Assembly (NCBI GenBank): GCA_900491605.1
Contig: UESW01001606.1
Coordinates: forward strand, 310,340 to 374,339
Length of the DNA stretch: 64,000 bases
Direction of reading: 5' to 3'
DNA from: Calamus simplicifolius
Lineage: Eukaryota; Streptophyta; Magnoliopsida; Arecales; Arecaceae
The notes under the pieces were generated by a model. It was not told where the DNA came from and searched no databases. It saw nothing but the letters and a program-made list of their open reading frames with translations. Numbering within the stretch: position 1 is the stretch's first letter; every line of letters begins with the position of its first letter. The position numbers and the translations under genes were made by a program. Positions 21,150 through 33,382 of the stretch are shown piece after piece.

Positions 21150-22780
21150 TAGCAACTTTAGCTGTAAAATAAAAGCAATACATAAATAACATGCTCATAT
21201 AAATGATTAACACCAAATATAATAAATTCAAATAATGGTAAATCTCATCTCAAGATACCCAGTGCAACATTAATATCAAGTCTTTGGATAGTAATATTAA
21301 CTGCTAGTGGTACTCTTGTTGTAATGATCAAACACTAACAATAATGCATGTCAAATAATAAATCTATTTTTGGATCGACTTATTACTCACATGTAAATCC
21401 TTATAATCGTTACGTGTTTACCATCACACATATGTGCAGTTCGGTCAGGCATTAACCTTCCTTTGGACCGATTAATACCCGCATGAAACATACACATACA
21501 CAACATCCAACATCCTTGATGAACCATCTACACAAGAGAGGTTACTTTGGTGATATCTTGTTTCAATTAGTTCAATTTCGATGGACAAATTTATTAGGCA
21601 TAAAAATACCATTAATTTGAATTTGATTGAACCTCTTTAAAAAATAACGATATGTTATTTTGTGGTTCCAACTCAATCTTTATAACAAAAAAATAATTTA
21701 TCCTAATGGATAAAGCTTTACTTTATGGAACCAATTAAACTATACAGAAGGAGGTTGCTCATGCTCATGGAGTTAAAAATAATAATTTTTAATGAAAGCC
21801 CAAAAATATTGCCAAAGGCATGAACCAGTCCAAAATTCATGTATTAATTATTCATAAATATTATCCCCTTCCATGCATTAAATACCATACATTAAATAAG
21901 ATTCAAGCGGCATTATCTCAACGGAAATCCAAACATTATATCCCAACGCCCAAACAATATCTTCATGGAACCAAACGGAGTATATCCTTTTTTTTTATTT
22001 CCTAAAAAAGGGCCGAATCCAACAGAATTCTAAGATTGCATCAGATTTGGAGATTTCCAAGATTACATGAGGGAAAGGAGTCCCAACACCTAGAAAAATG
22101 GAACTCCATTGTAACGGCCAGATTCCAAACGATTTTCTCTAGATTTTCTTTATCCCATGGTTTGAGATATCCAACCACCAGATTTTCAGAAAGATTTTCT
22201 AGATTTCCATCTAGATTTTTTTTAACAAAAGTGGAAATATATTAGCACGTCGGTTTTATTTATACGAAATATGGAACTGAATAGAATTTCCGAATTCACG
22301 CCATGCCATTAACGTCTTTGATGGAATCTTTCTTTCACATGATCACGTTGGAGGACATCTTCCTCCATGTGTTGACCGAAACCGACGAAAGTCGAATTTC
22401 ATACTTATCCCATGATTTCCATCGAAAATGCATTCTTTTATTTAAAATAAATTAAATATAGATTTAACTTTATCCATAATTAAGCTTTATCCTATCATAT
22501 AAAAAAAACTTTATCTTCGGATCGTGAGACTTGTTTCATGATGCAGTGAATATCTTTCGCTCTTAACATCAAAATTCATAATTATTTTGATGCACTATGA
22601 CTTTTATTTAAAAAATCTGAATCTACATATATTAAAAAAAATATCATTGGCATCAAAATAAAATTTACTGTAAACTAATGGATGTTTGTCTCGTTGCTGA
22701 ATAAAACCAAAGAAGTCATATGCACAAATACGAATATCAATGCATATAACAAAAAAAATTTCTCAACGATTCAACATGAA
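21150..22780 (-). other. Leader/gag region of minus-strand Copia without recognisable gag
   Basis: About 1.6 kb between the primer site and the zinc-knuckle remnant. Sense-strand frames are full of stops and I see no Copia gag domain. Either gag has been lost or replaced, or it is too decayed to recognise. Confidence 0.6.
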
Positions 22781-22782
22781 TA

Positions 22783-22796
22783 GGGCTTTGATACCA
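22783..22796 (-). other. Primer-binding site of minus-strand Copia
   Basis: The minus strand reads TGGTATCAAAGCCC, starting two bases from the LTR end. It is a variant of the Met-tRNA type TGGTATCAGAGC. Confidence 0.85.
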
Positions 22797-22798
22797 AT

Positions 22799-23318
22799 TG
22801 TTGGAAATAAGATTCGAACCTTTTGGTGAAGACCATCACCATAAAGCCCAAGAATCATTCATATTTAATCATCAAGAATCCATAATCGATAAACAAAGCG
22901 TACCTAAATTCATATTACTTGATTGCTCTTCAGAATCCTACGATTGCTCTCCAGAATCCTGCGGTTGGCCTTCCAGATCAACACGTACTCACAGAGAGCC
23001 TTTTAGAATTTTCTCTAGGCTATTCTTTCTGATGATGGGATTCAGAGAAGAAGGTCGTGCGTGCGATCCAGGGACCATAACCGCTATATATAGATAATTT
23101 CATCATTGTCCTTTGGTATTTCTATTTTAGCCCATCATAAAAATAAAAATAACCCCTTAGGTCTCTACACATTAAAGGGCCACACCTAAGCAGATATATT
23201 AAAGCCCAAATCACTGAAACCTCAGCTGATCACTTTTAATTGGGCTTAACCTTATTTGACAGTCCGCAACACATAATTATTTCACATATAAGCCCAATGT
23301 TGAATTAAAAATCCAACA
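22799..23318 (-). repeat. 5' LTR of minus-strand Copia
   Basis: TGTTGGAAATAAG ... ATCCAACA, nearly identical to 16670-17265 apart from the minisatellite and a short TTCTCTAGGCTATTC insertion. Confidence 0.93.
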
Positions 23319-23573
23319 TAATGATGTAGCATTTTTGTGTTGCAACATAGCTATGCTCTTGTTCTAAAATACTAATTCTAATAATGGAGGTAGAATTAGC
23401 ATGTTTGTGAATACTTTGCCCTAGTTGGTGGCAACAAAGATTTTCTGAGAAGGAGATGACATCGAAGGAGATTGGGATCGAGCTAACTTGATCATAATCA
23501 ACCAATTTGATCACTTATAGTTGGCTTAGATAAACTCAATTATGGGAAGAAATTGGATGAGGATGAGAGGTGA

Positions 23574-24196
23574 TGTAGCTGATGAAGCCATGTATAAGTT
23601 AACGGCCGAAGCTAGCGGAAGTCAAAGGTGGCCTCGTCTTCGGACTTGGCCCCAACCTCCAAAGTAGCCTCCAATTGAACAAGCCAGGGCCCATCAATTG
23701 CTTGTGGCCCACGTATCTGATAGGATTAGTCTCACCTACCTGCCCGCGATCACTCAGATCAGATGGGACAAATCCCACTAATCCTGACATTCCGTCCTGA
23801 AAGTCATTTTTCATCATGAGGCCCCAATCACTCAGATCAAATGGAATAAACTCCATCAATTCTGACATTCCGTCCAAAAAGTTATTATCTATCCATAAAG
23901 TATCGTCCATCATAAGGCTCCACGTAATGCTAGATGACAAGGAATATCCATAAAATGGGTAAGAGGACCCTGACTAGGTATGAACACTCAAGCACTCAGA
24001 GAGCTTAAAAATTTTTCTAACTCTCTCTTTCGAGCTTCCTCAAGCTCACGGTTGTGATTCTGATCACTTACTTGAGTGTCGAAGGATCCCCACCGGAATA
24101 TTCGATCCCAAGACTTCTTGCAGGTCCAGTCTTGGAGAGGAGCCTCTTTTGCAACTCACGGCGCCCTCATGGATGTTCGCACAAGGTGATCAGGCA
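23574..24196 (+). repeat. 5' LTR of Tat-type Gypsy
   Basis: TGTAGCTGATGAAGCCATG...CAAGGTGATCAGGCA. It shares blocks with 32717-33382: AAGTTAACGGCCGAAGCT, TCTAACTCTCTCTTTCGAGCTTC, CACTTACTTGAG and ACTTCTTGCAGGTCCA. Start and end are inferred from TG/CA and the limits of similarity. Confidence 0.87.
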
Positions 24197-24292
24197 TTAA
24201 TAGATTGACGCGTCAGGAAGGGGTGACACGCACTGAAGGAAGGAGAGTTCTATAACATTGAACTACAAGCCTTTGTCCCCTTTAAGACAGCC

Positions 24293-24679
24293 ATGGTGAT
24301 GACATGCACTCAGAAGGCCTCCACCAGTTATGATGGGGGACGTCCACAATGTGCTGAATAGCAGGAGGCCACCCTTTCTATTTTTCCTTCACCACCAGCT
24401 TTAGCTACTCCAGCTAATCAACTGGCCATCTTCACTCAACAAGTCCAAGCCTTGGTTGCGGCAGCTCATGAGCTGCAGGAGCAATGCTCGATGGCCACTC
24501 AGCAGCAGCTTGGGCCTCTCATACCACCTGTAGTAGCTGCTCCAGCTAGCAACAATCTACCCATAGGAGATCTTCTCGAAGAGAGGCTCACCGTCATCAT
24601 GCTTCACCTAGGTACCACCATCGTGAAGCTTTCAAGAGACTGCAATCCCCTGCTCGCCATTCGAGAAGTCCCTCTGTGA
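24293..24679 (+). pseudogene. Gypsy gag N-terminal remnant
   Basis: Frame from ATG 24293 with one in-frame TAG at 24359, then QLAIFTQQVQALVAAAHELQ and LLEERLTVIMLHLG. Low-complexity Ala/Pro/Gln sequence as in the N-terminus of Tat gag proteins. It is cut at about 24675 where a foreign LTR begins. The assignment rests mainly on position after the LTR. Confidence 0.55.
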
Positions 24680-26982
24680 GGCCCGACCCAAGCTGGGTCC
24701 ATTTGACCAGCTCGGACAGGAGCCAAGTAAAAAAAAAGAGAGATAGAGAGGGAAGACGAGCAGGCCTCAAGTGTTGATCGTGTGCAGGAGGGGAAGAGTC
24801 TTTGCCCTATTTCCCAAGCCACGCACTACTTGCGAGAGAAGACATCACCTTTACCTCTTCCCTCAACCTATCAGTGGAAGATGAACCTTGTTGTCTTCCC
24901 TAATTATGCAATGTTCAGCACTTTCTTTCATTGCCCATCAATATGGGTTTCCCCTCGTTGAACTGCTCGCCTAGTGGGGAGGGGCCGGTGGCTAGCTGAT
25001 GGGGGAGCCATTGCAGCCCCAACGGCTGCATGAGGCCAGCCAGGCAGACAAAGTTGCGACTGCCTTGGTGCGGCCGAACAAACACGCCAGCTCATTCAGC
25101 CATGCTGGCGGCCCCATCGGCACTGAGAGCAGCGTCCAATGGGGGATCGGGCGTGGAAGAGAGGAGTAGAGGGCCATGGCGGTCCTTCTCCAGAGCATTG
25201 GTTCATACCCGGCGGTGTGCCTGCCATATCGCCAGGCCTAGAAGGTGGACAATGGCCCCCATCGGCGTTGGGCTAGCATCCGATGAGGATCCGATCGGCC
25301 GGTGGTGACTGGCCGTGCCACCGGCATAGTGAGGGTGCCATGGAAGAAAGAGAGAGAAAGGGAGAGAGAGAAAGAAAGGCCACGGTGGTGGCCGACTCTG
25401 GGCCGATTGTCGGCGACCAAGCTATCTTGGGGGAGGCCGATGGTGACCCTGGCCGCTGGCACAGGCAACCCTGGTTCAGGTGAACCAAGGAAGTGGGAGG
25501 AAAAATAAAGGAAATAGTGGAGACCCTGTTTTGGGCTATGGTGGGCTAACCAGTGAGCCCATTTGGGCCAAATTTTTGGGCCCTATCATGGGCCAGGGAT
25601 AGAGAAAAGAGCATATGGGTTGGATCAGTTTTGATCCTAGTTTCTGAAAAAAAAATTTATTTTCCCATTTGGGCAATTATTCTTGGAGATAATTAAGCCC
25701 AATGTTAGGCCCACGATTAGACTGGGTAAAATTTAGGGAACACTTTGTCATTCTAATTTTAGAGATTTAATTATGTAAAATAATGCTGTAGGTATCTAGA
25801 AGTCCAAATAATTAATTTACATTTTGGGATTAGTGTGCTGAGGTAAGTAAGCCAATTATTATGATTTCATAAATTATTTAATATATAATTTTGGAATTAT
25901 AACTGTATTAATTTATGAAATGAGAAAGAATGAAATTGTGGTATTTGATTTGACTATTTTGAAATTGTTAAATAGTACAATGAGCATGCAAATCATTATT
26001 TGGTCTGGTTATTTACAATTGCTGAAATCCTTTAAAGTAATGACTTTTATATATGATTAATGAAGAATATAATTACTTTGACTTTGCAAAACCATTTGGT
26101 ACTATTTGATATAATTATATGCAATTACTTATGTTCAAACCACTGTATATGTAAGAAGCTTATGCTTGTAATGATGCATGATATTTTGTATGTAAGACAT
26201 AAATATGATACTTGAGAATATGCTACTATGTATCGCCGCGGTTCTCTATAACATTAAATGATGTGATATGCCAAGAGACATGGTACCTACCTCCATAAAA
26301 GGAATATATGAAGGATACACATCTGTAAGGTGTGATGTGACTGCTTATGATATATGGAATGACGCTGGTACCATGATCCTTCCTCTTAGGGATATTTAAG
26401 AGTAATACACCAGTGGGGTGTTTACGGATATGGTGCAGGGTCGTGGAACATAGATAAAAATTGATGATTATATAGATACAGTGGTTTGATTGCATTGCAT
26501 ATTTTGGATTTATTGCATAACTATGCTTCCAAAATTATTTTATAAATGTGCTTAGATTTAGTATGTTTTTAATATGTATTTGGAGATATGGAAGCTTGAC
26601 AAGTGTTTTCGTATATGAAAACTTGATTTGCTATAAATGTGAAAATACTATAATATTCTATTATAGGCTTACTTACTGAGTGTGATCTCATTTAAAGCTC
26701 ATAATATTTTTTAGAGTCGTAGAACTAAAATGGATGAGAAAAAGAGATAGAATGAGACTCCTATCAAAGCCCAAATTTTGATGTGACTTCAAATATTGAT
26801 TTTGTGTGTTTTAGCATAGGGTTTTAAATCCTATCTGATTGGGCTTGCATTAAAGATGTCTTGACTTTGAATGGTATTGTAATTACTATATTCTTATGTT
26901 GTGATTATATTTGAATGCCTTACATGTTTGACATACGGTGGGTTGCCATCCCTAGATCCACCTATGGGTCTGGGGCATGACA
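24675..26982 (+). repeat. 2.3-kb LTR of a second retroelement nested in the Gypsy
   Basis: Starts TGTGAGGCCCGACCC and ends GGGTCTGGGGCATGACA. These ends are imperfect inverted repeats, and a primer site follows seven bases later. The first half is GC-rich (25000-25500) and the second AT-rich. Part of it (about 25795-26520) is related to 58108-58675. No second LTR is present to the right, so the inserted element is truncated. Confidence 0.75.
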
Positions 26983-26989
26983 GCTTTAG

Positions 26990-27001
26990 TGGTATTAGAG
27001 C
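26990..27001 (+). other. Primer-binding site of nested element
   Basis: TGGTATTAGAGC, one base off the Met-tRNA consensus TGGTATCAGAGC, directly downstream of the 2.3-kb LTR. Confidence 0.75.
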
Positions 27002-27735
27002 CTGGCTTGACCTTAAGGACAACTACATGATTAACTCTATGCAAAACACTAGAGTGGTATTAGGAGGATAATAACTCCAAGAAAATTTCAAATAACATAT
27101 TTTGAAAGTTTAAAATTTAGAGGTTTGTGAAGATATTAATTGAAATATGAATTTGATAGGAATTAAGAATAACCCATCGCACCAAATCCAATGATATAAT
27201 GTGGGCTCCCAGGCTGGTGACCTTGACCAGTGAAGAGGCCAAGAGGCTTCTAGAGGCTTTAGCTCTATTAACCTTGTTGGAAATGGCTAGTAGCAATTTT
27301 AGACTTTTAGAGAATATGGGTAAATGAAACCTTAATTGGATATGCAATACACGATAGATGAATATATGGAATATAATGTAGCTGTTGAAAATTGCAATTG
27401 ATGACAAATATAACTAAGATAACATCATTATATCCATATTGCAATTGAGTTAGACATTTGGATTTTGAGTTATTAAATCTAAATTTGAATGTGGATGTAT
27501 ATAATGGATTTTTATTTGTAGAACATACATTGTTGATATTGTAAGTTTAAGATTATGAGCTAATCTACTGGTTATAGAGATAATTAATATTGATGATATT
27601 TTGGTAATGAAATAGTTTACTACATATTTTAATCAATTATAAGTGAGTACTCATTAAAAATTGAAATTGAGTCCGGATAGATAAGTATATATAGTAAATT
27701 TTATTAGGAGGACTTGCATTTTTGAAATGACATGT
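27002..27735 (+). other. Leader of the truncated nested element, non-coding
   Basis: AT-rich, no coding similarity on either strand. It ends abruptly where Gypsy integrase sequence begins. Confidence 0.5.
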
Positions 27736-27736
27736 T

Positions 27737-28285
27737 CAAAATTGATAGTTAATCCACAGACTAACGGAGAAGCTGAGGTCATGAATCAGACCATCCTTCA
27801 GGTACTCAAAACCCGGTTGGATAAGTTCAAGGACAGATGGATGAAGGAGCTCCCGAGCATGATATGAGCGATCATACAACCCCAAGGGTCCCCACAGGAG
27901 AAACTTTCTTTAGCCTCATTTTTGGATCAGAAGCAGTCATCCCTGTGGAGATCGGCCTTCTGAGCTTCCGAGTGGAGTCATATAATGAAGAAGACAATCC
28001 CACTCAACTAAGAGTTAGCCTTGACTTCATCGACGAGGCACGAGATCGGGCGCAGCTTAAAATGGTTACATTTCGTCAGTGAACAGCAAGATATTACAAT
28101 GCCCGAGTCCATCCCAAAATATTTCACCCCGAAGACTTAATCCTCAGAAGGGCCGAAGAATCCAAGCCAATGGAGAGGGCAAGCTATCTACAAACTGGGA
28201 GGGGCCCTATCGGATCACTGAAGTGCTTCACCGAGGAGCATACTGGATTGAAGGACTCGATGGGCGGCCAATTTTTCGCACCTAG
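27737..28285 (+). pseudogene. Gypsy integrase C-terminal fragment
   Basis: Starts near NPQTNGEAEVMNQTIL, continues LKTRLDKFKDRW, then after a frame change TTPRVPTGETFFSLIFGSEAVIPVEI, a stop at 28079, and a degenerate C-terminus with PFRITEVL-like GPYRITEVLHRGAYW. These are conserved landmarks of Tat/Gypsy integrase, including the PxTG(E/Q)TPF-like and GxEAVIPVE motifs. The catalytic core is mostly missing to the left. Confidence 0.85.
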
Positions 28286-28389
28286 AATGCGAACAATCTT
28301 CGCCGATATATCAGTGATGTATGCATCCAACTGATGAAAATAAGAGGAGCTTCACATATTGCCTTCTTATTTGACATAGAAGTTTAGCA

Positions 28390-29620
28390 AACCCTCGGGC
28401 TGGCCGAAGAAATCTTCGAGGCAATTCCAAAAGGCTCTTGATGGTCCTGCGATCATCAGGTCATCCTCAGATTGGCCGAAGAAACCTACGAGGTGGTTCA
28501 AGACCTATGGTTCTGGCAACTCTCGAGTCAACCCCCGAGCCGGTCGAAGAAACCCCCGAGGTAGTTCCAAAAGGCTCTCGATGGTCCTACGATCATCAGG
28601 TCACCCTCGGAACCACCGAAGAATCCCCTAAGGCGGTTCAAGATCTATGATTCTGATGACTCTCGAGTCAACCCCTGGGTCGGTTGAAGAAAGCCTCGAA
28701 GCAATTTCAAAAGGCTTTCGACGGTCCTGCGATCATCAGGTTACCCCTGGGCCAGCCAAAGAAACCTCCGAGATGGTTCAAGACCTATGGTTCGGTGACT
28801 CTCGAGTCAACCCTCAGGCTGGCTGAAGAAACCCCCGAGGTGGTTCCAAAAGGCTCTCGATGGTCCTATGATCATTAGGTCACCCCTAGGTTGGCCGAAG
28901 AAACCTTTGAGGTGGTTCAAGACCTATGGTTCTGGTGACTCTTGAGTCAACCCTCGGGCCGATCGAAAAACCCCCCAGGTAGTTCCAAAAGGCTCTCGAT
29001 AGTCCTGCGATCATCAGGTCACTCCTGGATCGGCCGAAGAAACCCTCGAGGTGATTCAAGACCTATGGTTCTGGCGACTCTCAAGTCAACCCCTGGGCCG
29101 GACGAAGAAACCCTCGAGATGATTCCAAAAGGCTCCTGACTGTACTGCAATCATCAGGTCATCCCTAGGCCGATTGAAGAAAGTCCCGAGGCAGTTCAAG
29201 ACTTATGGTTCTGGCGACTCTTGAGTTAACTCTCGAGCCAGTCGAATAAACCCTAGAGGCAATTCCAAAAGGCTCTCGATGGTCCTGCGATCATTAGGTG
29301 ACCTCCGGCTGGCCGAAGAAACTCCCGAGGCGGTTCAAGACTTATGATTCCGGCGACTCTCGAGTCAACCCCTGGGCCAGCCAAAGAAACCTTCGAGGTA
29401 GTTTCAAAAGGCTCTTAATAGTTCTACGATCATCAGGTCACCCTCGGACCGACCGAAGAAATCCCCAAGATAGTTCAAGACCTATGGTTCCGACGACTCT
29501 CGAGTCAACTCCTGGGCCAGCCGAAGAAACTCCGGAGGCAGTTCTAGAAGATTCCTGACGACTTCAGCAGCTCTCAGGTCACCCTCGGGCCGACCGAAGA
29601 AACCCTCGGATGATCTCAAA
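28390..29620 (+). repeat. 140-bp tandem repeat array, about nine copies
   Basis: The marker GATCATCAGG or close variants recurs at 28451, 28591, 28731, 28870, 29009, 29149, 29289 and 29428, with a decayed copy near 29568; spacing is 139-140 bp. Each unit has two related halves containing GGCCGAAGAAACC...GAGG and either AGTTCCAAAAGGCTCTCGA or GGTTCAAGACCTATGGTTC. It lies just 3' of the integrase, a usual place for repeats in Tat/Ogre elements. Copies diverge at scattered positions. Confidence 0.93.
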
Positions 29621-29880
29621 AAGCTTTCAAGCTTGATTCAGTGGTCCATGACTGGCATCGGCACCCTAAGATCACTCTGGCGAATGCTTGAGGAGCAGGA
29701 GTGGGCTTAGCCATCCCTAAAAGATCTACACAATTCTCAAGCCAGGCTGCCAACTTCTGAAATGAGCCAAGGAGGATGGGATGAGCCCTATCAAGCCTAA
29801 AGGCCAAGGCCAAGATATGAATGAAAAAGACAAGAGTGCTACAAAAAGCTAAGTACATCATACTTAAGCAAATATTTCTT

Positions 29881-32152
29881 TCATTGATACATAAAAATGT
29901 CATACAAGAAAACCGACCTGAGTCGAGTTACATCAAAACAAAAAGAAAAAGGTAAAAGCCTATGGCTTGGTGGGCCCTGATTTATCCTCGGTGCCATCCC
30001 TCTTTGGCTCCTCACCCTCTTCAAGATCTTCAGGTTGGAGGTCATCAAGCTTGGCAATCTTGAAGACCCGGAAGATCTTCTCCTTGCAATGTTCGAAGCC
30101 TTTGAAGTAGGCATCGATGGCTGCCTTACTCATTTCTATGGCAAAATCGGTGAAACCCTTGTAGCACCCTTGTCTCGAGCTTAGGCCTTGGCGGTGGTCA
30201 TCTTCTTTTAGGTGGCCCGTGCATTCGTCTCTACGATGACCGCCTTCTCCTTAGCAGCCCGAGCCTTAGACTCCGCCTTCTCGACCTGCTCCTTGGCATC
30301 GCCTAGCTTGAGGAGGATGTCTTCCAACTTCTCCTTAGTGGGCCTCAGCCTTGCCATGGCCTCTCCCAATTTGGCCTCGACGATTCTGGCCTTCTTCTCA
30401 GGCTCCTCCAACTGCGCTTCCCAACCACGGTTCTCATCCCAGGCGGTTTGAAGCTCTCCAACCGTTGTTGCCTCCTGGGTCCGAACTTTGGCCAACTCCT
30501 TGACCAAGCTATCGACTGGGCTTGAGCGATGGCTGCTTTCCTCTGAGTGAACCCACAACTATTGGCAGTTCGAAGGTAGGCATCTCAGAGGACGAAGATG
30601 CCATTGGTCGTCTGCAAAAACCAGTTGGTTAAGGCATGATTCAAGTCAATATAAAAGGAGATGATACAAAAGCACTTACCTAAGGCATAACAATGTACAA
30701 AGTATCAAGGGTGTCGGCGAGTGGTCGACGACGGAGATCCTCCTGAAAGTGCATGAGGCGAACGTGCTCCAACAATTGCTTTCCCAGCCGAGCATTGTTC
30801 ATTGTCGACAACCTCAATGGTCGTGCCTCGGGTCAATCCCCTATGGCACCGACAGGGGTAGGCTCTCCAGCGGATGTCAGCCAGGCTGCTCGCATCGCTT
30901 TGTATTCAACCTCGACCATCGGCAATGCCTTGCCTCTGTCCTCTTCCCTCGGCCCATTAGCAGTGGTGGGCTCATCCCTCGCTGGTCATGTCAAAGCTGA
31001 CTAGCTGTTCCTTGTTGGCTCCACCACAACCTTAATAGGAGAGTTCCCCCTACTGGCGCCTCGGTTGGGGGACTCTCTCTTCTTGGCTCCCCCACAGGTG
31101 CGGCTTCGAATGGAACTACGGGGGCCCGAGCTAGTTCATTCTAAACCTCTCGGCAAGGCCTCTTAGATGCTGGCTCGCCACATCACCAACGGCCTCCCTC
31201 CTTCTTCAGGCGCCTGCCCTCAGATGCTCGGACTAAAACCTCATTGCTGTGCGAGAGATCAAAGGTCAAAAAAGAGAGAGAGAGAAATCGAGAGGAAGAA
31301 TATCGTGCTCACCAGGCGTCGGTGCTAGCGACATCAGTGCAATGTCGGCCTCGCATAGGTTACTTTCTGACAACAGCTCTTGAAAGGATGGAATATGAGA
31401 GGACACCAACAAGTCAAAAACCTCTCGGTCTCTCTCATCTACGATCGAGTTCTTGTTAAGGCTGATATCGGGACTCCCCCAGCCTAGCTTCACTCCATCC
31501 ATATGTGCATAGAAGAAACAGGATTTTCATCCCTTAATCTTTGAGGGTAGGTCAAGATTAAGGGTCCTCTTAGGTCATGAGGTGAAGCTCCATCATCTTG
31601 TTTTGTTATGGTGGCAAAGTTTATACAAAGCCCGGAACAAAGAAACTCGAGCAGAAAGACCATGAAAATGGTAGAGTACCATGAAGGCACAGATGACCCA
31701 AATGGAGTTCGGAGTCGACTGCGCTGAAACAAGGTCATATCTATCTAAAAGATTGAGAATGAAAGGGTGAAAAGGAAGATGAAACTTACTCTTGAAAAAT
31801 TCCTCGTATAGGGCAAGTCCACCGGATTGGCTAGAAGTCACCCTGTGGCTGAGCTCGGGAGCAGATAGATGGACGCTATCAGGGACCCTATACCTAGCCC
31901 TAAGGTCCTCTATTTCTTCGGAGGACATGGTAGAGGCGATCCCTCTAGACCCACCAAGTTAGAAGTGGCAACTGGAGGAGGTGCCGAATGGACTGGTGGT
32001 GGTGAAGAAACCCTAGTGGGTGTTGGGACCGCGATAGTCGGACGGTCACGAATGAAAATACCACCGGCCGCTCAACACCGTGTTTGAAGAACCTCATCTT
32101 CAGAAGGCTCAACCATAGGACTCTTGCCTTTCCTACTGGTGCAAGGGTCCAT
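29881..32152 (-). pseudogene. Antisense ORF region of Tat-type Gypsy (putative gypsy-type transposon protein)
   Basis: Read from M at 32152 (MDPCTSRKGKSPMVEPSEDE), frames shift several times. At 31593-31928 lies MSSEEIEDLRARYRVP...FKSKFHLPFHPFILNLLDRYDL, typical of the plant 'putative gypsy type transposon' family (Pfam Transposase_28 as I recall it). The region 31266-31502 continues it. At 30208-30558 a Lys/Glu/Ala-rich coiled coil of about 110 residues follows. It runs antisense to the element's own pol. The function of such antisense ORFs is not known. Broken by at least three frameshifts or stops. Confidence 0.7.
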
Positions 32153-32716
32153 GGGAGGAGAAAAATGAAGAAAAAGAAGAATGAATGACTGACCTAGAGT
32201 TAGAAAGAACAAATAGAAAGATCGGAATTCAAAGGATAAAGAGGGAGTACAAAGAAAGTACCAAAGACATGAAAGGCTTGAAGGAACAGGCGGGATGACC
32301 TTTATACATAATTTTTGAAATGTCCCGCCCAATGCAGTGCTACGTGGACACCCGCGAGTAAGAGTGATGTTTAGCTGTCAAAAAATCCTTCACCGCCCGA
32401 GATACGACACCTCGATGACATCCGGGAGGGCATGATCATCGACAAATGATGGGACATTGGTGATGGTGATCAAATAATAGTGCCCCATCTTTTTGTCATT
32501 CGAGAAGCATTTCTCGACATGGGTGACATTACTCTTTGTACCTATCCTTAAATAAGGAGGAGACTTCAAAGAGACCCTGCTTCCAGAAGGGAGCGTGCCC
32601 ACCTCTGATCATTAATGGTGCACAAAGCTCAATAATGGTGAGAGACTTTACCCTCCTTTCGCTTAGCGGGCATGGAACATATGACCCATAAAACTCAGGA
32701 GTGGAGGGGCATCTAA

Positions 32717-33382
32717 TGTGGTTGATGAAGTCATGTGTAAGTTAACGGCCGAAGCTACTTGATAGCGGAAGTCCAAGGCAGCCACGTCTCCGGACTCGGC
32801 CCCAGCCTCCAAGGCGGCCTCGTCTTCGAACTTAGCCCCAACTCCAAAGCGGCCTTCAATTGAACAAGCCAGGGCCCACCAATTGCTTGCGGCCCACATA
32901 TCTGATGGGATTGGGCTCACCTATCTGCCCGCGGTCACTCAGATTAGAAGAACAAATTTCACTAATCCTGACATTCTATTCTAAAAGTCATCATTCATCA
33001 TGAGGCCTCAATCACTCAGATTAGATGGGACAAACTCCATCAATTCTCACATTTCGCCCAAAAAGTCATCATTATCCATAAAGTCATCGTCCATCATGAG
33101 GCTCCACATGACAGTAGATGATAAGAAATATCTATAAAATGGATAAAAGGGACCCCTAACTATGTATGAATACTCAAGTGCTTAGAGAGCTCAAAAATTG
33201 TCTAACTCTCTCTTTCGAGCTTCTTCAAGCTTACGATTATGAGTCTGATCACTTACTTGAGCATCGAAGGATTTTCGTCAAAATATCCGGTCCCTGAGAC
33301 TTCTTGCAGGTCCAATCTTAGAGAGGAGCCTCTTCTGCAATTCACGGCACTCTTATGGGCGTTCACACAAGGTGATCGAGCA
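32717..33382 (+). repeat. 3' LTR of Tat-type Gypsy
   Basis: TGTGGTTGATGAAGTCATG...CAAGGTGATCGAGCA, the partner of 23574-24196. It is 43 bp longer, partly from a local duplication of GGC(G)GCCTCGTCTTCG sequence near 32810-32860. Confidence 0.87.

Larger units (their letters stand above)
16670..23318 (-). mobile_element. Copia LTR retrotransposon, minus strand
   Basis: Complete in outline: LTRs at 22799-23318 (5' in element sense) and 16670-17265 (3'), both TGTTGG...CCAACA. A primer site lies next to the right LTR and pol is read right to left. Flanks CAATG (16665-16669) and TAATG (23319-23323) look like a 5-bp target duplication with one mismatch. Pol has few lesions, so this is younger than the intronic Copia. 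The gag region is not recognisable as coding. Confidence 0.92.
23574..33382 (+). mobile_element. Tat-type Gypsy LTR retrotransposon, rearranged and nested
   Basis: LTRs at 23574-24196 and 32717-33382 flank a gag N-terminal remnant, a foreign LTR block, an integrase C-terminus, a 140-bp tandem repeat array and an antisense reading region. This layout (repeats and antisense ORF between integrase and 3' LTR) is known for the Tat lineage (RIRE2/Grande-like). A polypurine stretch GTGGAGGGGC precedes the 3' LTR. Reverse transcriptase and RNase H are missing. No matching target duplication was found. Confidence 0.85.

Noticed and set aside
24992..25508. Several overlapping open frames on both strands
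   Set aside because: They lie in the GC-rich part of the nested LTR, with GAGA/CTCT low-complexity runs. No domain was seen.
28390..29620. CRISPR-like regular repeat spacing
   Set aside because: The whole 140-bp unit repeats, with no unique spacers, inside a plant Gypsy element. It is an ordinary tandem repeat.
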